This document shows positions 1-9,070 of a DNA stretch of 64,000 nucleotides, in pieces. The notes beneath the pieces are model-generated. The model saw only the letters and a list, made by a program, of their open reading frames with translations. It was not told the DNA's origin and made no database searches. The position numbers were made by a program, and so were the translations under genes. The DNA is from Promethearchaeota archaeon (GTDB lineage Archaea > Asgardarchaeota > Lokiarchaeia > Sigynarchaeales > SOKP01). Location: the NCBI GenBank assembly GCA_019894875.1, contig JAGXNR010000001.1, forward strand, positions 68,084 to 132,083, written 5' to 3'. Numbering within the stretch: position 1 is the stretch's first letter; every line of letters starts with the position of its first letter.

Positions 1-2
1 TA

Positions 3-608
3 GAAGACGGAGAAATGCTAATAAAGTTTGCTAGGGAAAATATTGAATTTTTCCTTCAAAATAATAGAAAAATTCCTGTTGCAGAAGAAATAAAAGAAAA
101 ATTTCATGATAAATATGGTGCATTTGTTACTTTAAACACACGTGGAGCATCAGAAGGTTCTTTAAGAGGGTGTATCGGTTATATTGAACCTACATATTCT
201 CTATATGATGTTATTCACAAGGTTTCCATCAGTTCTGCTATTGAAGATCCTCGATTTCCTTCTGTAGCACTTGAGGAAATGGAGAATATATTGATTGAAA
301 TATCTATTTTAACTCCACCTAAACTAATAGAAGTTAACGATCCCGAAGATTATCCTAATAAAATCGTAATTGGAAGAGATGGGTTAATTGCTGAAAAAGG
401 TATGAGACGAGGATTACTTCTTCCTCAAGTCCCGGTGGATCACGGAAGAAATTGGGATGTGATAACTTTTCTTTCTCATACATGTTCAAAAGCTTGGTTA
501 GATCCTGATGCATGGAGAGATCTAACAACCAAAATTTACTCGTTTCAAGCAATATTATTTGAAGAGGAAACACCTAGAGGGAAAGTTACCCGAAAGTATC
601 TTAAATAG
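3..608 (+). CDS. AMMECR1-domain protein (5' end outside window)
   Basis: The first in-frame Met is at position 15, but the frame is open to the window edge and the residues just before it (E-D-G-E) match the family's usual N-terminal lead-in, so the true start probably lies upstream. The AMMECR1 signature LRGCIG is at residues 50-55 counted from the Met at 15, followed by DPRF at 78-81, both conserved in the family. About 200 residues is the normal length for the single-domain form. The family is linked to the Memo and radical-SAM (AmmeMemoRadiSam) proteins, but its biochemical role is unknown. The gene ends beside a 12-base palindrome at 612-623. Confidence 0.88.
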   Translation, partial: EDGEMLIKFARENIEFFLQNNRKIPVAEEIKEKFHDKYGAFVTLNTRGASEGSLRGCIGYIEPTYSLYDVIHKVSISSAIEDPRFPSVALEEMENILIEISILTPPKLIEVNDPEDYPNKIVIGRDGLIAEKGMRRGLLLPQVPVDHGRNWDVITFLSHTCSKAWLDPDAWRDLTTKIYSFQAILFEEETPRGKVTRKYLK

Positions 609-832
609 AGCATTCCTAGGAATAATAGTAACGCAAAAACCTAAATTTCAAATCTTCTAATTCTCTATGAAGAAATTTTTTACTTATTTTTCAAGATTTA
701 TAACTAATTTATTTAAATATAAAAGGTGATTAATATTAAGAAAATTATATCTGAATACTCAAGAACAGTTTTGTTTGAAAATTTTAAAAAGTGTAGAAGA
801 CAAATAATCTCATTCTTTTCTTAGAAGAGGAA

Positions 833-2935
833 GTGAAAATGGTACAAATCAACGGCGTTATGTGTAATGCCCTAACATTTTATGACAAGGATTTCAAAAT
901 CATAGAAGATGTTAATTCACTTCTTATTAGGCACATTTTAACTAACGATGCAAATTCCATTTTGCTTTTTGGGAGTACCGGGGATGGAAATTTATTTTCT
1001 AATAAAATTGAAGAGAAGATAAAACTGGTTAATTTAGTATCAGAAATTACAGAAGGGAAAATTCCTACTCTAATTAGACTATATAGTGATGATGAAGAGA
1101 GTATATTAGAAGAAATTGGGAATTTAAGTAAAAGGTTCGAAGATCTTGAATTTATGATTTCTCCCCCAATCTCCAGGAAAATCTCAGAAGATAACATTAA
1201 ATCATATTTTGAAAGTATTTTGGGATCTATTAATCCAAAACGCCAAATTTTACTGTATAATAATCCCCTGCAATGTGCTGGAAATAATATTGATCCTGAT
1301 GTATTAAAAACACTGATTAAATTCCCTTCCTTAATGGGATTAAATGATTCCTTTTATAATATTAAGAACTGCAAATCTTATGCTCAATTAATAAATGAAG
1401 ATTTCTCTTTTTTCTGTGGATTAGAAGAACATTTTCAAGATTTCTTTCAGCTAATTCCTCTTAATCAGAGAAAAAACACAGGTATTGTGTCAAGTCTAAG
1501 CAACCTGGTAAATTCCTGCTCTAAACTATATTTTTATGCATTAGAAGACAATTTATTAGAACTAATACAACTTCAAGATCAAATAAATGATATAAGAAGT
1601 AATATCTTTGATATCAAAAAAGACGAAGCAAAGGAAAAAAATGGTTTGAAGTATGCCTTCTTACATTTATATAAAGATTTAATATCAAATACTAATGAAG
1701 AGTTTAAATTTATCAATTCAAAACTTCAAGCTGAGATTGAACCTATATCTCTTGAAAAAATAATGGCTGAGGTTAATTATTTACTTCATAATAAACAAAT
1801 ATATCAATTATATCCTATAGGGAAAAAATATATTTATCAATTTCATGAAATAATTAAAATTTTTTCTAAAATAGGCGTTTTGGTTCAGCAAGGTAAAGTA
1901 AAGAAAATAACTGGTCCTTATAGTGCAGATATCAATACAATTTATAAGGTTAAGTTTGAAAATAATCAATTAGTGTTTAGATTCCGAACGAATCGATTTT
2001 TTCAATTCGAAAATTTGATCAAGGAAAAGGTTTTATATCCTTTTTTAGACAATACCATAAAATCCGATGATCCCAATCTAAGAGAGAAAATAAAAACAAT
2101 AATAAATACAAAAACGGGATCATACATCTTTCATAAGGAGAAACCTCCCATTATTCCCGCCTACAACTTAATTTATTTTGATGAAACTAGAGAAATTATT
2201 CCCTTTATCTTCTCGGTACAAGAATATATTCGAGGGAAACCCTTATTTCAGCTTATAAATAACTACATTGATGAAGGAAAGAATCTTGATGCTAAGAAAT
2301 TTCAAATTATTTTTAGTACATTGGGAGACTATTTAGGACGTTTACATGAGATAAAATTTGATCATTATTTTAAAAGTATTTTGGATATTGGGAAAAAACA
2401 TAAAGATTCATATTCTGAATTCTTTCAACATGAATTGGAAAGTGAACTACAAGAAGCAAAAAAGAATGATATAAATTTCGGCGATGAAATTAAGAGATAC
2501 TTCAAAGAAAAGCAAGCACTTATTGAAGATGAAGATGAGTTTGTTTTATTACATAATGGTTTTAATAGTCAAAATGTTATTGTTAAAGAAGATCGTGGGA
2601 TTTTAAACCTCAATGGAATAATAGATTTTGATAATTGGTGTGTGGGAAGTAGAGCACAAGATTTTATAAAAATTGATTATCTAATTTTAAAACCTCTAAA
2701 TATTTTATCATATGATAATGCATTTTATAAGGCATATTCAAAATATTATGATATTGATAAAGATTTCAAAAAAAAAATTGAAATATATAAATTGTTATGG
2801 CTCTTAAAAGAATTTAATTTTGAGTCAGAATTGAGGAGAAAATATACAAAGCCTGAAATTCAGAGGAGTTCATCAGAATCATTAGAAAACTATCTATTTG
2901 AGATAAAAGCAATTATCAGGAATATTTTTCAGTGA
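833..2935 (+). CDS. Fusion of a DHDPS/NAL-like TIM barrel and an APH-like kinase domain, both lacking key catalytic residues
   Basis: GTG start at 833 after a GAGG-rich stretch; an ATG two codons later is possible. Residues 1 to about 300 read as a dihydrodipicolinate synthase/N-acetylneuraminate lyase barrel: GSTGDG at 48-53 replaces GTTGEG, and LYNNP at 141-145 keeps the proton-relay Tyr142. The Schiff-base lysine of the G-x-K-D motif is Asn171 here (GLND). Residues about 340-700 read as an aminoglycoside/choline-kinase-type domain: a nucleotide loop near 360, the catalytic loop HNGFNSQN at 574-581 where the family has HGDxxxxN (catalytic Asp replaced by Gly576), and metal-binding IIDFD with Asp598 retained. 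I know no named family with this architecture. It may bind rather than convert substrates; that is inference. Confidence 0.75.
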   Translation: MKMVQINGVMCNALTFYDKDFKIIEDVNSLLIRHILTNDANSILLFGSTGDGNLFSNKIEEKIKLVNLVSEITEGKIPTLIRLYSDDEESILEEIGNLSKRFEDLEFMISPPISRKISEDNIKSYFESILGSINPKRQILLYNNPLQCAGNNIDPDVLKTLIKFPSLMGLNDSFYNIKNCKSYAQLINEDFSFFCGLEEHFQDFFQLIPLNQRKNTGIVSSLSNLVNSCSKLYFYALEDNLLELIQLQDQINDIRSNIFDIKKDEAKEKNGLKYAFLHLYKDLISNTNEEFKFINSKLQAEIEPISLEKIMAEVNYLLHNKQIYQLYPIGKKYIYQFHEIIKIFSKIGVLVQQGKVKKITGPYSADINTIYKVKFENNQLVFRFRTNRFFQFENLIKEKVLYPFLDNTIKSDDPNLREKIKTIINTKTGSYIFHKEKPPIIPAYNLIYFDETREIIPFIFSVQEYIRGKPLFQLINNYIDEGKNLDAKKFQIIFSTLGDYLGRLHEIKFDHYFKSILDIGKKHKDSYSEFFQHELESELQEAKKNDINFGDEIKRYFKEKQALIEDEDEFVLLHNGFNSQNVIVKEDRGILNLNGIIDFDNWCVGSRAQDFIKIDYLILKPLNILSYDNAFYKAYSKYYDIDKDFKKKIEIYKLLWLLKEFNFESELRRKYTKPEIQRSSSESLENYLFEIKAIIRNIFQ

Positions 2936-3049
2936 CCCCCTCAGAATTTCATAAAAAAATTTCATTTTAAAATTATGTCCCATACTCCTTTTGATTTTCG
3001 AATATTTAGGATATTTATACATTACTAATAATTATTAAATGAAGTTACT

Positions 3050-4138
3050 TTAGGCAGTAAGGTAATTTAATATGTTTTTTTGACGCGCTTTATTATTTCT
3101 AGCAAGATTAGATAATCTAATACCAACGAGTCTAACTTTCTTATTAGTTTTAGAAAACTCTTTAAATAAATCTAAAATTACATTGAGTACCTTGTTTTTA
3201 TCTTGGATACTGTATAATAGAGTTTTAGAGCGCGTAAATGTTTGATACCCTTCAAACCTGATCTTTAAAGTTATGGTTTTGTAGGTTATTTGATGCTTTG
3301 TTACGGTTTTATGTATCTTATTATTTATATCTGTAATTTTAGATAAAATTTCATTAAAATCATTTGTGTCTGTAAAAAAAGTCCTCTCGGCACTTATAGA
3401 TTTTCTTCTTTCATGGAATTCCTTGACTTTTCGATTGTCTAACCCATTTGCAACATTCCAAATCCATATTCCATGCTTACCAAATAATTTTATCATATCT
3501 GGTAATCGTGTGTTTAGTATATCCCCAATTGTTTTTATTCCTTTCTTAACAAATTTAATTTTTGTCTTTTTCCCAATACCCGGGATACAAGTTATATCTT
3601 TATCTTCTAACAAGATTTTGAAATTATCTGGCGTGAATAGAGTTATTCCATTAGGCTTCTTGAAATCAGAGGCAATTTTCGCTAGTGATTTTGTTGGAGC
3701 AATTCCTATGGATATTGAAATTCCCACAATGTCTCTAATTTCCTTTTGAATCTCTTTTGCAATTTCTTTTGCTTCATCAAAATTAAGACAAATATCTGAA
3801 AAGTCGAGATAAGCTTCATCACTACCGACTTGTTGAAAATTTTGTGAGTAACCTCCTATAATCTCCATAACTTGTTTCGAGGCTATGTTATATTTGTCGA
3901 AATTAGGTCTTAAATATATCCCGGTTGGACAACGCTGAAATGCTTGAGATATAGACATCCCTGAATGAAGCCCAAATACTCTGGCTTCATAAGAACAGGT
4001 TGAAACAACACCCCGACCCTTTCCTTCTTTTGGATCCGCTCCGATTATTACTGGTTTTCCTCTAAATTCAGGGTTGTCTCTTATTTCCACAGCAGCAAAA
4101 AAGCAATCTAGATCACAATGGAATATAAGTCGAGTCAT
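3050..4138 (-). CDS. dinB: Y-family DNA polymerase IV
   Basis: Translesion polymerase of the DinB/Dpo4 class. The first catalytic Asp lies in FHCDLD (Asp9), the steric-gate aromatic is Phe14, and the second catalytic pair is in SDEAYLD (Asp107, Glu108). A helix-hairpin-helix segment follows near residues 175-215 and the little-finger domain fills the C-terminal third. The last ten residues contain QKNILNYL (Gln353 to Leu360), which fits a PCNA-interacting peptide. 362 residues is typical. The gene is monocistronic and divergent from the aldolase gene at 4306. Confidence 0.95.
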   Translation of the reverse strand: MTRLIFHCDLDCFFAAVEIRDNPEFRGKPVIIGADPKEGKGRGVVSTCSYEARVFGLHSGMSISQAFQRCPTGIYLRPNFDKYNIASKQVMEIIGGYSQNFQQVGSDEAYLDFSDICLNFDEAKEIAKEIQKEIRDIVGISISIGIAPTKSLAKIASDFKKPNGITLFTPDNFKILLEDKDITCIPGIGKKTKIKFVKKGIKTIGDILNTRLPDMIKLFGKHGIWIWNVANGLDNRKVKEFHERRKSISAERTFFTDTNDFNEILSKITDINNKIHKTVTKHQITYKTITLKIRFEGYQTFTRSKTLLYSIQDKNKVLNVILDLFKEFSKTNKKVRLVGIRLSNLARNNKARQKNILNYLTA

Positions 4139-4305
4139 AATAAGAAGGTTATATAGATTATTTTATATAATGATCATTTGAATGAAGCCTTAAAATTATT
4201 TAAAAAAAAAGACTATTTTGAATTTTTAAACGCAATCATATTTTAATATAGAAATTGTAAATCATTTCGAAATATGTTTTTAACATAGTCATAATTATCT
4301 AATTT

Positions 4306-4986
4306 ATGGCTTTAACTAAAGAGGACTTGCTTCGGATTGAAGTAGTTGAAGGTGCAAAAGCAATTTTCGTAAAGGGTTTAGTAGAGGCGGGTGAAGGAAA
4401 CGTAAGTATTCGTAATGGTAAAAGAGAAGAACTGTTTATTACTCCCTCCTTTAATCAATATTCAACACTTATTAAAGATGAAATTGTTCATATGAATTTT
4501 GATGGCACCGCATTAAGTTCTGGAAAATTACCGTCAACTGAAACTAAAATGCATATTGCAATTTATAAATCTAGACCAAAGGTTCAAGCAGTAATCCATA
4601 CACATTCTGAATATGCAACAATGCTTTCGGTAGCTCATAAAAGTATTCCTATCATAATGGAAGAGATGTACATTTTTTTAGGAGGAACAGTTGATGTTTC
4701 GGATTTTGGAAAAGCACATACTGAGGAAATTGGGCAAACAGCTCTTAATACACTAGCCAAAAAAAATGCTGCATTATTAGCAAATCATGGAGTTATTGTA
4801 TGTGGAAAATCTATGGATCATGCAGTAAAATTTGCTGAACTAGTAGAGAAATTAGCCAAAATTTATTGGGGAACTTTGCAAATCGGGGAGCCTAAAGTAA
4901 TATCAACTGAGCATTTAGAAAGATTCCAAAAGTTACATGATAGTTTGTTTGCTAATTATCCCCGGAGTAAAAAAAAAAAGAATTAG
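4306..4986 (+). CDS. Class II aldolase/adducin family (fuculose-phosphate aldolase-like)
   Basis: Zinc-dependent class II aldolase of the FucA/RhaD/AraD group, which cleaves or forms sugar phosphates such as L-fuculose 1-phosphate. Visible motifs: GNVS at 31-34 (phosphate binding), PSTE with catalytic Glu79, zinc ligands HTH at 98-100, and the third ligand His161 in ANHG. 226 residues is the family length. The substrate cannot be told from sequence. A xylose-isomerase-type barrel gene begins 10 bases downstream, so the two probably form a sugar-phosphate operon. Confidence 0.88.
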   Translation: MALTKEDLLRIEVVEGAKAIFVKGLVEAGEGNVSIRNGKREELFITPSFNQYSTLIKDEIVHMNFDGTALSSGKLPSTETKMHIAIYKSRPKVQAVIHTHSEYATMLSVAHKSIPIIMEEMYIFLGGTVDVSDFGKAHTEEIGQTALNTLAKKNAALLANHGVIVCGKSMDHAVKFAELVEKLAKIYWGTLQIGEPKVISTEHLERFQKLHDSLFANYPRSKKKKN

Positions 4987-4995
4987 TTAAAAATT

Positions 4996-5835
4996 GTGAT
5001 TGAAATGGAATTAGGCATTAGCTCCCTAGGATATATTATAGAGTATGGACTTTCTAATAGGTATCAAAGTTTAACTGAATTAGTATATAAAGCAACAGAA
5101 GACTGCCTTGGTTTTGCGGAAAAAAACGATATCAAAACTGTAGAGATAGTCCTAGAGCCCCCAGAAGTTTTATACAATGAAAGACAACATGACTTTATCG
5201 ATCTCATAAATTCATATTCTTTAAAAAGACAAGTTCACGGCCCATTCATTGATGTGAATTTGTGCACTCATAATACAATAATATCTAACGCTTCAGTAGA
5301 ATCTTATTCTAAAGCAGCGCAATTTTGCAATAAAATTGAAGCAAACTTACTCACTATTCATCCTGGATTAGCAAATTTCTTAATCAGCTCAATTAGAGAC
5401 CATAACAAAGTGGAATTAGCGAATTCAATTTATAAATTATTAGAAACTACAAAAAATCTTCAAGTTAGTATTTGCTTGGAGAATATGCCGCAGAATTGCA
5501 ATATTATGTTAGATGAAGATGATATCGAAACTACATTTTTTAAAATAAATAGATCTGATGTTTTTTTTACCTATGATACTAGTCATTTTTTTACTTGTGA
5601 TGGGGATGTTAAGATTCTATGGGAAAAATTTCATAAAATAATAAAAAATGTACATATAGTAGATAACTCCAGTAAGACTTCAGATAAACATCCTCCACTT
5701 GGATCAGGAAAAGTTAATTTTCATGAGATTTTTGACCAAATTAAGGCATATAGTTATAAAGGATCACTAATCATTGAACTATCCACAGCTAAAGATTTAG
5801 TTAAAAGTATCGAATTTCTAAATAGATTTCTCTAA
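4996..5835 (+). CDS. Sugar phosphate isomerase/epimerase-type TIM barrel (AP endonuclease 2 superfamily)
   Basis: GTG start at 4996, with an ATG three codons later as alternative. The sequence shows the strand-end motifs of xylose-isomerase-like barrels: HGPF, TIHPG, CLENMP, TYDTSH, NVHIVD and LIIELS, with Glu and His residues placed to bind a divalent metal. 279 residues. An endonuclease IV role is unlikely because the full metal-site pattern of that family is not seen. Coupling with the aldolase upstream suggests a sugar isomerase or epimerase; substrate unknown. Confidence 0.8.
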   Translation: MIEMELGISSLGYIIEYGLSNRYQSLTELVYKATEDCLGFAEKNDIKTVEIVLEPPEVLYNERQHDFIDLINSYSLKRQVHGPFIDVNLCTHNTIISNASVESYSKAAQFCNKIEANLLTIHPGLANFLISSIRDHNKVELANSIYKLLETTKNLQVSICLENMPQNCNIMLDEDDIETTFFKINRSDVFFTYDTSHFFTCDGDVKILWEKFHKIIKNVHIVDNSSKTSDKHPPLGSGKVNFHEIFDQIKAYSYKGSLIIELSTAKDLVKSIEFLNRFL

Positions 5836-5902
5836 TAAAAAGGGAAATAAAAATAACAATTGGTATAAATTTATTTTATGTGAATTCTTACTTGATTTTA
5901 TT

Positions 5903-6295
5903 ATGCCAATAATATCTTTACAAGTTAGTGATGATTTGCTAGAGAGATTTGAAAATGTTCGGAATTTGAGTGGTTTCAGTTCAAAAAGTGAAGCTTTACG
6001 GGAAGCCATCGTAAGTTTTATAGAAAGAAATGAGAAATTTGAAAATTTGGAAGGATATAAAATAATGACAATAAATCTTGTCTATCCTTTTAAGGATATA
6101 ACTATTGATCAGATCTCTGACACCTATTCACGATTTCATCGCATCATTAAAACAATAACGGATTGGCGCATAGCAGAAAAAAAAATTGAAGTTATTTTAG
6201 TTGTTGGGGAAATTGAGACAATCAGAGATCTCCATAAAGAGTTAGCTAAAATAAAAGATATAATTTGCTCCATTCGTGAGCTTGTAATTGATTAA
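5903..6295 (+). CDS. NikR-like ribbon-helix-helix regulator without the nickel ligands
   Basis: Residues 1-42 form a CopG/NikR-type ribbon-helix-helix DNA-binding segment (PIISLQVSDDLLERF, then SSKSEALREAI). Residues 53-130 align in pattern with the ACT-like C-terminal domain of NikR, ending in VVGEIETIRDLHKELAKI. Where E. coli NikR carries His87, His89 and Cys95, this protein has Thr, Trp and Lys, so it should not bind nickel in the canonical way. 130 residues matches NikR. Its ligand and target are unknown. Confidence 0.8.
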   Translation: MPIISLQVSDDLLERFENVRNLSGFSSKSEALREAIVSFIERNEKFENLEGYKIMTINLVYPFKDITIDQISDTYSRFHRIIKTITDWRIAEKKIEVILVVGEIETIRDLHKELAKIKDIICSIRELVID

Positions 6296-6302
6296 TTTAT
6301 CT

Positions 6303-7169
6303 TCAATCAAATCGAAGAGAAAAATCAACTTTCTCTGATGGAAATTGAGTTAATTGACCAGAGCTTATCACATCGGGTTCTGAGATTAGATAATCTACTA
6401 TGTTCTCTAAGTTTATGCCCCCAGAAACCTCAATTATTACTTTATTTCTAAGATTATGTTTTTTTAATAAATTGATACAATCAACAACACCATCTGGGCT
6501 AAAATTATCCAACATAATTATATCTGCTCCATTATTTGCAGCTATTAATACGTCTTCAACTTTTTCTACTTCTATTTCAATTTTCTTTGAAAAACTGACT
6601 TTTTTCCTTATATCTGCGAGAAGTTTTTCAATATCTCCTTTATAATATCGAAGATGTGTATCTTTTAATAATACCATATCATCTAATGAAAATCGATGTG
6701 AGTCACCATGACCGAATTCTACAGCTTTTTTTTCAAAAAGCCTTAAACCAGGAGTTGTTTTACGTGTACAAGCAATTTTAACCTTTTTTCCTGAATTTTT
6801 TATTAATTCTACAAATTTTCTTGTTGTTGAAGTTATAGCACTCATATGTGTTAAGAGGTTAAGGCATACTCTCTCTCCTAATAATATGTTTTTAGCATTC
6901 CCTTTTAATATGGCAATAACATCTTCTTTTTGAAAAGCATCACCATCATTTTTATTTAAATCTGTGGAAACATCTAACATTTCAAAAATTATCTTTAATT
7001 CTTCTAAGCCTGAAACATACCCTGTGCTTCTAGCAAAGATTTTTGCGGTTGTTTCAGTATTAGATGAAATTGAAATCGAAGAGATATCCCCAAAATTGCA
7101 ATCTTCTTCAATAAATCCTTTGAGTTTTCTTTCAATGATAAATCTATTATAATAACTCATATTTCTCAC
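6303..7169 (-). CDS. nadC: Nicotinate-nucleotide pyrophosphorylase (quinolinate phosphoribosyltransferase)
   Basis: Converts quinolinate and PRPP to nicotinate mononucleotide in NAD synthesis. The family core TRKTTPGLR is followed by EKKAVEFGHGDSHRFSLDDMVLLKD, matching the archaeal NadC pattern (usually GGGDxHR, then KDNH; here GHGDSHR and KDTH). C-terminal phosphate-binding elements EVSGGI and SSGQLT are present. 288 residues is normal. ModD is an alternative paralogue, but the HRFSLDD block favours NadC. No nadA or nadB lies nearby. Divergent from the hydrolase gene at 7216. Confidence 0.9.
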   Translation of the reverse strand: MRNMSYYNRFIIERKLKGFIEEDCNFGDISSISISSNTETTAKIFARSTGYVSGLEELKIIFEMLDVSTDLNKNDGDAFQKEDVIAILKGNAKNILLGERVCLNLLTHMSAITSTTRKFVELIKNSGKKVKIACTRKTTPGLRLFEKKAVEFGHGDSHRFSLDDMVLLKDTHLRYYKGDIEKLLADIRKKVSFSKKIEIEVEKVEDVLIAANNGADIIMLDNFSPDGVVDCINLLKKHNLRNKVIIEVSGGINLENIVDYLISEPDVISSGQLTQFPSEKVDFSLRFD

Positions 7170-7215
7170 AATTATTTTTAGTATAATTATTATAAGTTAA
7201 AAATTAAATAAAATT

Positions 7216-7842
7216 ATGGTAGGAATAGAAAGAATTTCAATTACAAATAATGGTATTATACTGGAAACTGAGCTCTATCAATCAATTTCAAATAAGGAAA
7301 AGCCAATAGTCTTGATTTGTCACCCTCATCCTCAGTATGGGGGAAACATGTTAAACAATGTTGTTTCAGGTGTGTTTAATGCTTTAATCAAAAACGATAT
7401 TTCATGTTTAAGATTTAATTTTAGAGGTGTTGGAAGATCTACTGGAGCTCATTCAGATGGAACAGGTGAATTAATCGACGTTAAGACCTGTATCGATTTC
7501 TTAATAAATGAGAAATCTTTTCAGAAAATAATTTTATGCGGATATTCGTATGGAGCTGCTGTGGGCTGTTCAGCTGTAAAACATTCAGAAAAAATTATCG
7601 GTTATATTTCAATATCTTTTCCATGGGGTTTAATGGGGTTAAAATATAAAGAGATGTCTCAAACTTATAAACCAAAATTATTCATTCAAGGGAATAGAGA
7701 TACTATCCCCTTTGAGGAAAATTATAGCTTCTACCATGATCCAAAAAGAAAAAAAATTATTGATGGCGCTGATCATTTTTATGGGGGGTATGAAGAACAA
7801 GTTGCTAATGAAGTATTGGATTTTTACAACTCCATTTGTTAA
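7216..7842 (+). CDS. Alpha/beta hydrolase (COG2945-like)
   Basis: Small serine hydrolase. HPHPQYGG at 36-43 is the oxyanion-region motif of this subgroup, RFNFRGVGRS at 66-75 the following strand-turn. The nucleophile elbow is GYSYG with Ser111, the acid is Asp162 in GNRDTIP, and the base is His187 in GADHFY, so the triad is complete. 208 residues, no signal peptide, so probably cytoplasmic. Substrate unknown; dienelactone-hydrolase and acyl-peptidase types are related. Confidence 0.87.
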   Translation: MVGIERISITNNGIILETELYQSISNKEKPIVLICHPHPQYGGNMLNNVVSGVFNALIKNDISCLRFNFRGVGRSTGAHSDGTGELIDVKTCIDFLINEKSFQKIILCGYSYGAAVGCSAVKHSEKIIGYISISFPWGLMGLKYKEMSQTYKPKLFIQGNRDTIPFEENYSFYHDPKRKKIIDGADHFYGGYEEQVANEVLDFYNSIC

Positions 7843-7892
7843 GGAATTTTTTCAATCTTATTATAAAAAATAAAAATGAGTATGGAATAAAT

Positions 7893-8300
7893 TTAAAGCG
7901 TAGATAATTTTTCTAAATCTGCTCTACTATTTTCTTCCGCCCAATCTAGAAGTTGATCAGTATATTTTTCAATTTCTTCTGATTCGGGTAATTTTGTAAG
8001 GACAGCTAAAAGAAATTCAGTACCTTTATTTATAATTATATTTCTCATTATAATGAAATCTTCTTTATATTTAATCTTCATACTCATTACATCTGTTAAA
8101 CCAATTTCTTGAGAGGCATTGTATGCAGCATCACTTAATAAGGAACCCATTGCTGCTACTACACGTTCATCTATACCTTCTTCTTTTTGAGAAGCTAAAA
8201 CGAGTCCTGCTGAGGTAGCGAATAATGATGCCCGGAAGTTACCATTATCATTAAGTTCTTTAAGTACTAATTCGAGTCTACTAACCAATTTAACCCTCAC
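7893..8300 (-). CDS. Roadblock/LC7 domain protein
   Basis: 135 residues fitting a single roadblock/LC7 fold: an N-terminal helix (MRVKLVSRLELVLKEL), then SLFATSAGLVLASQ, a central helix VVAAMGSLLSDAA, and the strand IKYKEDFIIMRNIII. In Asgard archaea and bacteria such proteins pair with Ras-like GTPases as GAP or scaffold subunits; which GTPase it serves is unknown, but two are encoded in this window (18829 and 52975). The C-terminal 25 residues form an acidic helix beyond the core fold. Confidence 0.87.
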   Translation of the reverse strand: MRVKLVSRLELVLKELNDNGNFRASLFATSAGLVLASQKEEGIDERVVAAMGSLLSDAAYNASQEIGLTDVMSMKIKYKEDFIIMRNIIINKGTEFLLAVLTKLPESEEIEKYTDQLLDWAEENSRADLEKLSTL

Positions 8301-8512
8301 TTGTGATTTTTTTAGGTTTTATTATTTCTTGAAGGAATGAAATAATTGTAATTCTTCAGTACAAACTTTCTTAGTATAAATAATATGAGTAAAATACTAT
8401 TTAAAATTTTTTGATGTGGAAAATGAAAAAAGATGTACATCTTAAAATTTTACTTAGGAATATCTAATATACTACGTTATTCTATTATATTAAAGCTAAT
8501 AAATAGATTAAA

Positions 8513-8535
8513 TTAGAATGATAAGCCTATTCTAA
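8513..8535 (-). terminator. Possible 3' hairpin after the phosphodiesterase gene
   Basis: A perfect 7-bp inverted repeat (TTAGAAT / ATTCTAA, 9-base loop) begins one base past the stop codon of the gene ending at 8537. It is AT-rich and short, so it could be chance or a weak processing/termination signal. Confidence 0.3.
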
Positions 8536-8536
8536 C

Positions 8537-9055
8537 TTAAATCTTCAATGTTATAATAAATGTAGACATAACATCATTTTCATCAATATTCAAAGTTATA
8601 ACACTAGGTCTTGCCACTGGTTTAAGAAATCCTGGTTTTTGGGGAGGTGATTTTGGTTCAGTAGGGGAACCTGGATTTACAAGTAAAGTATTGAATTTAG
8701 TTCCTTTTATTAGTGGGATATGGGTATGCCCAAAAATAATGATGTTTAAATCATATTCTTTCATGAATTCTTCAAGATTCTCAGGTAATATATGAATTAC
8801 TCCAATATTATAACGACCATGAGAAATTTTTACGAATTGTTCTAAGCTTTCAATATTATCTACATTTCCTTTAACACACGTAATAGGAGCTATATTTTTT
8901 AGTTTATTTAAAAAAAACTCTTCACTAACATCTCCCGCATGTATAATTTTATCGACACCTTTGAAAGCACCTTCTAATTGTTCAAATAAAGCCTTAATTT
9001 GATCTTTTTTACTAGTAGAAGTTATATGAGTATCAGAAATTATCCCTAACTTCAT
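8537..9055 (-). CDS. YfcE/MJ0936-family metallophosphoesterase
   Basis: Calcineurin-like phosphodiesterase of about 170 residues. Metal-binding blocks in order: ISDTH (Asp8, His10), HAGDV, KGNVDN, VIH and the final GHTHIP. VNPGSPTEP is characteristic of the YfcE/MJ0936 group, which hydrolyses phosphodiesters in a metal-dependent way; the physiological substrate is unknown. Last gene of a minus-strand run beginning with purB; the gap to the CPBP gene is 15 bases. Confidence 0.9.
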   Translation of the reverse strand: MKLGIISDTHITSTSKKDQIKALFEQLEGAFKGVDKIIHAGDVSEEFFLNKLKNIAPITCVKGNVDNIESLEQFVKISHGRYNIGVIHILPENLEEFMKEYDLNIIIFGHTHIPLIKGTKFNTLLVNPGSPTEPKSPPQKPGFLKPVARPSVITLNIDENDVMSTFIITLKI

Positions 9056-9070
9056 ATAATCAACGCTCCA

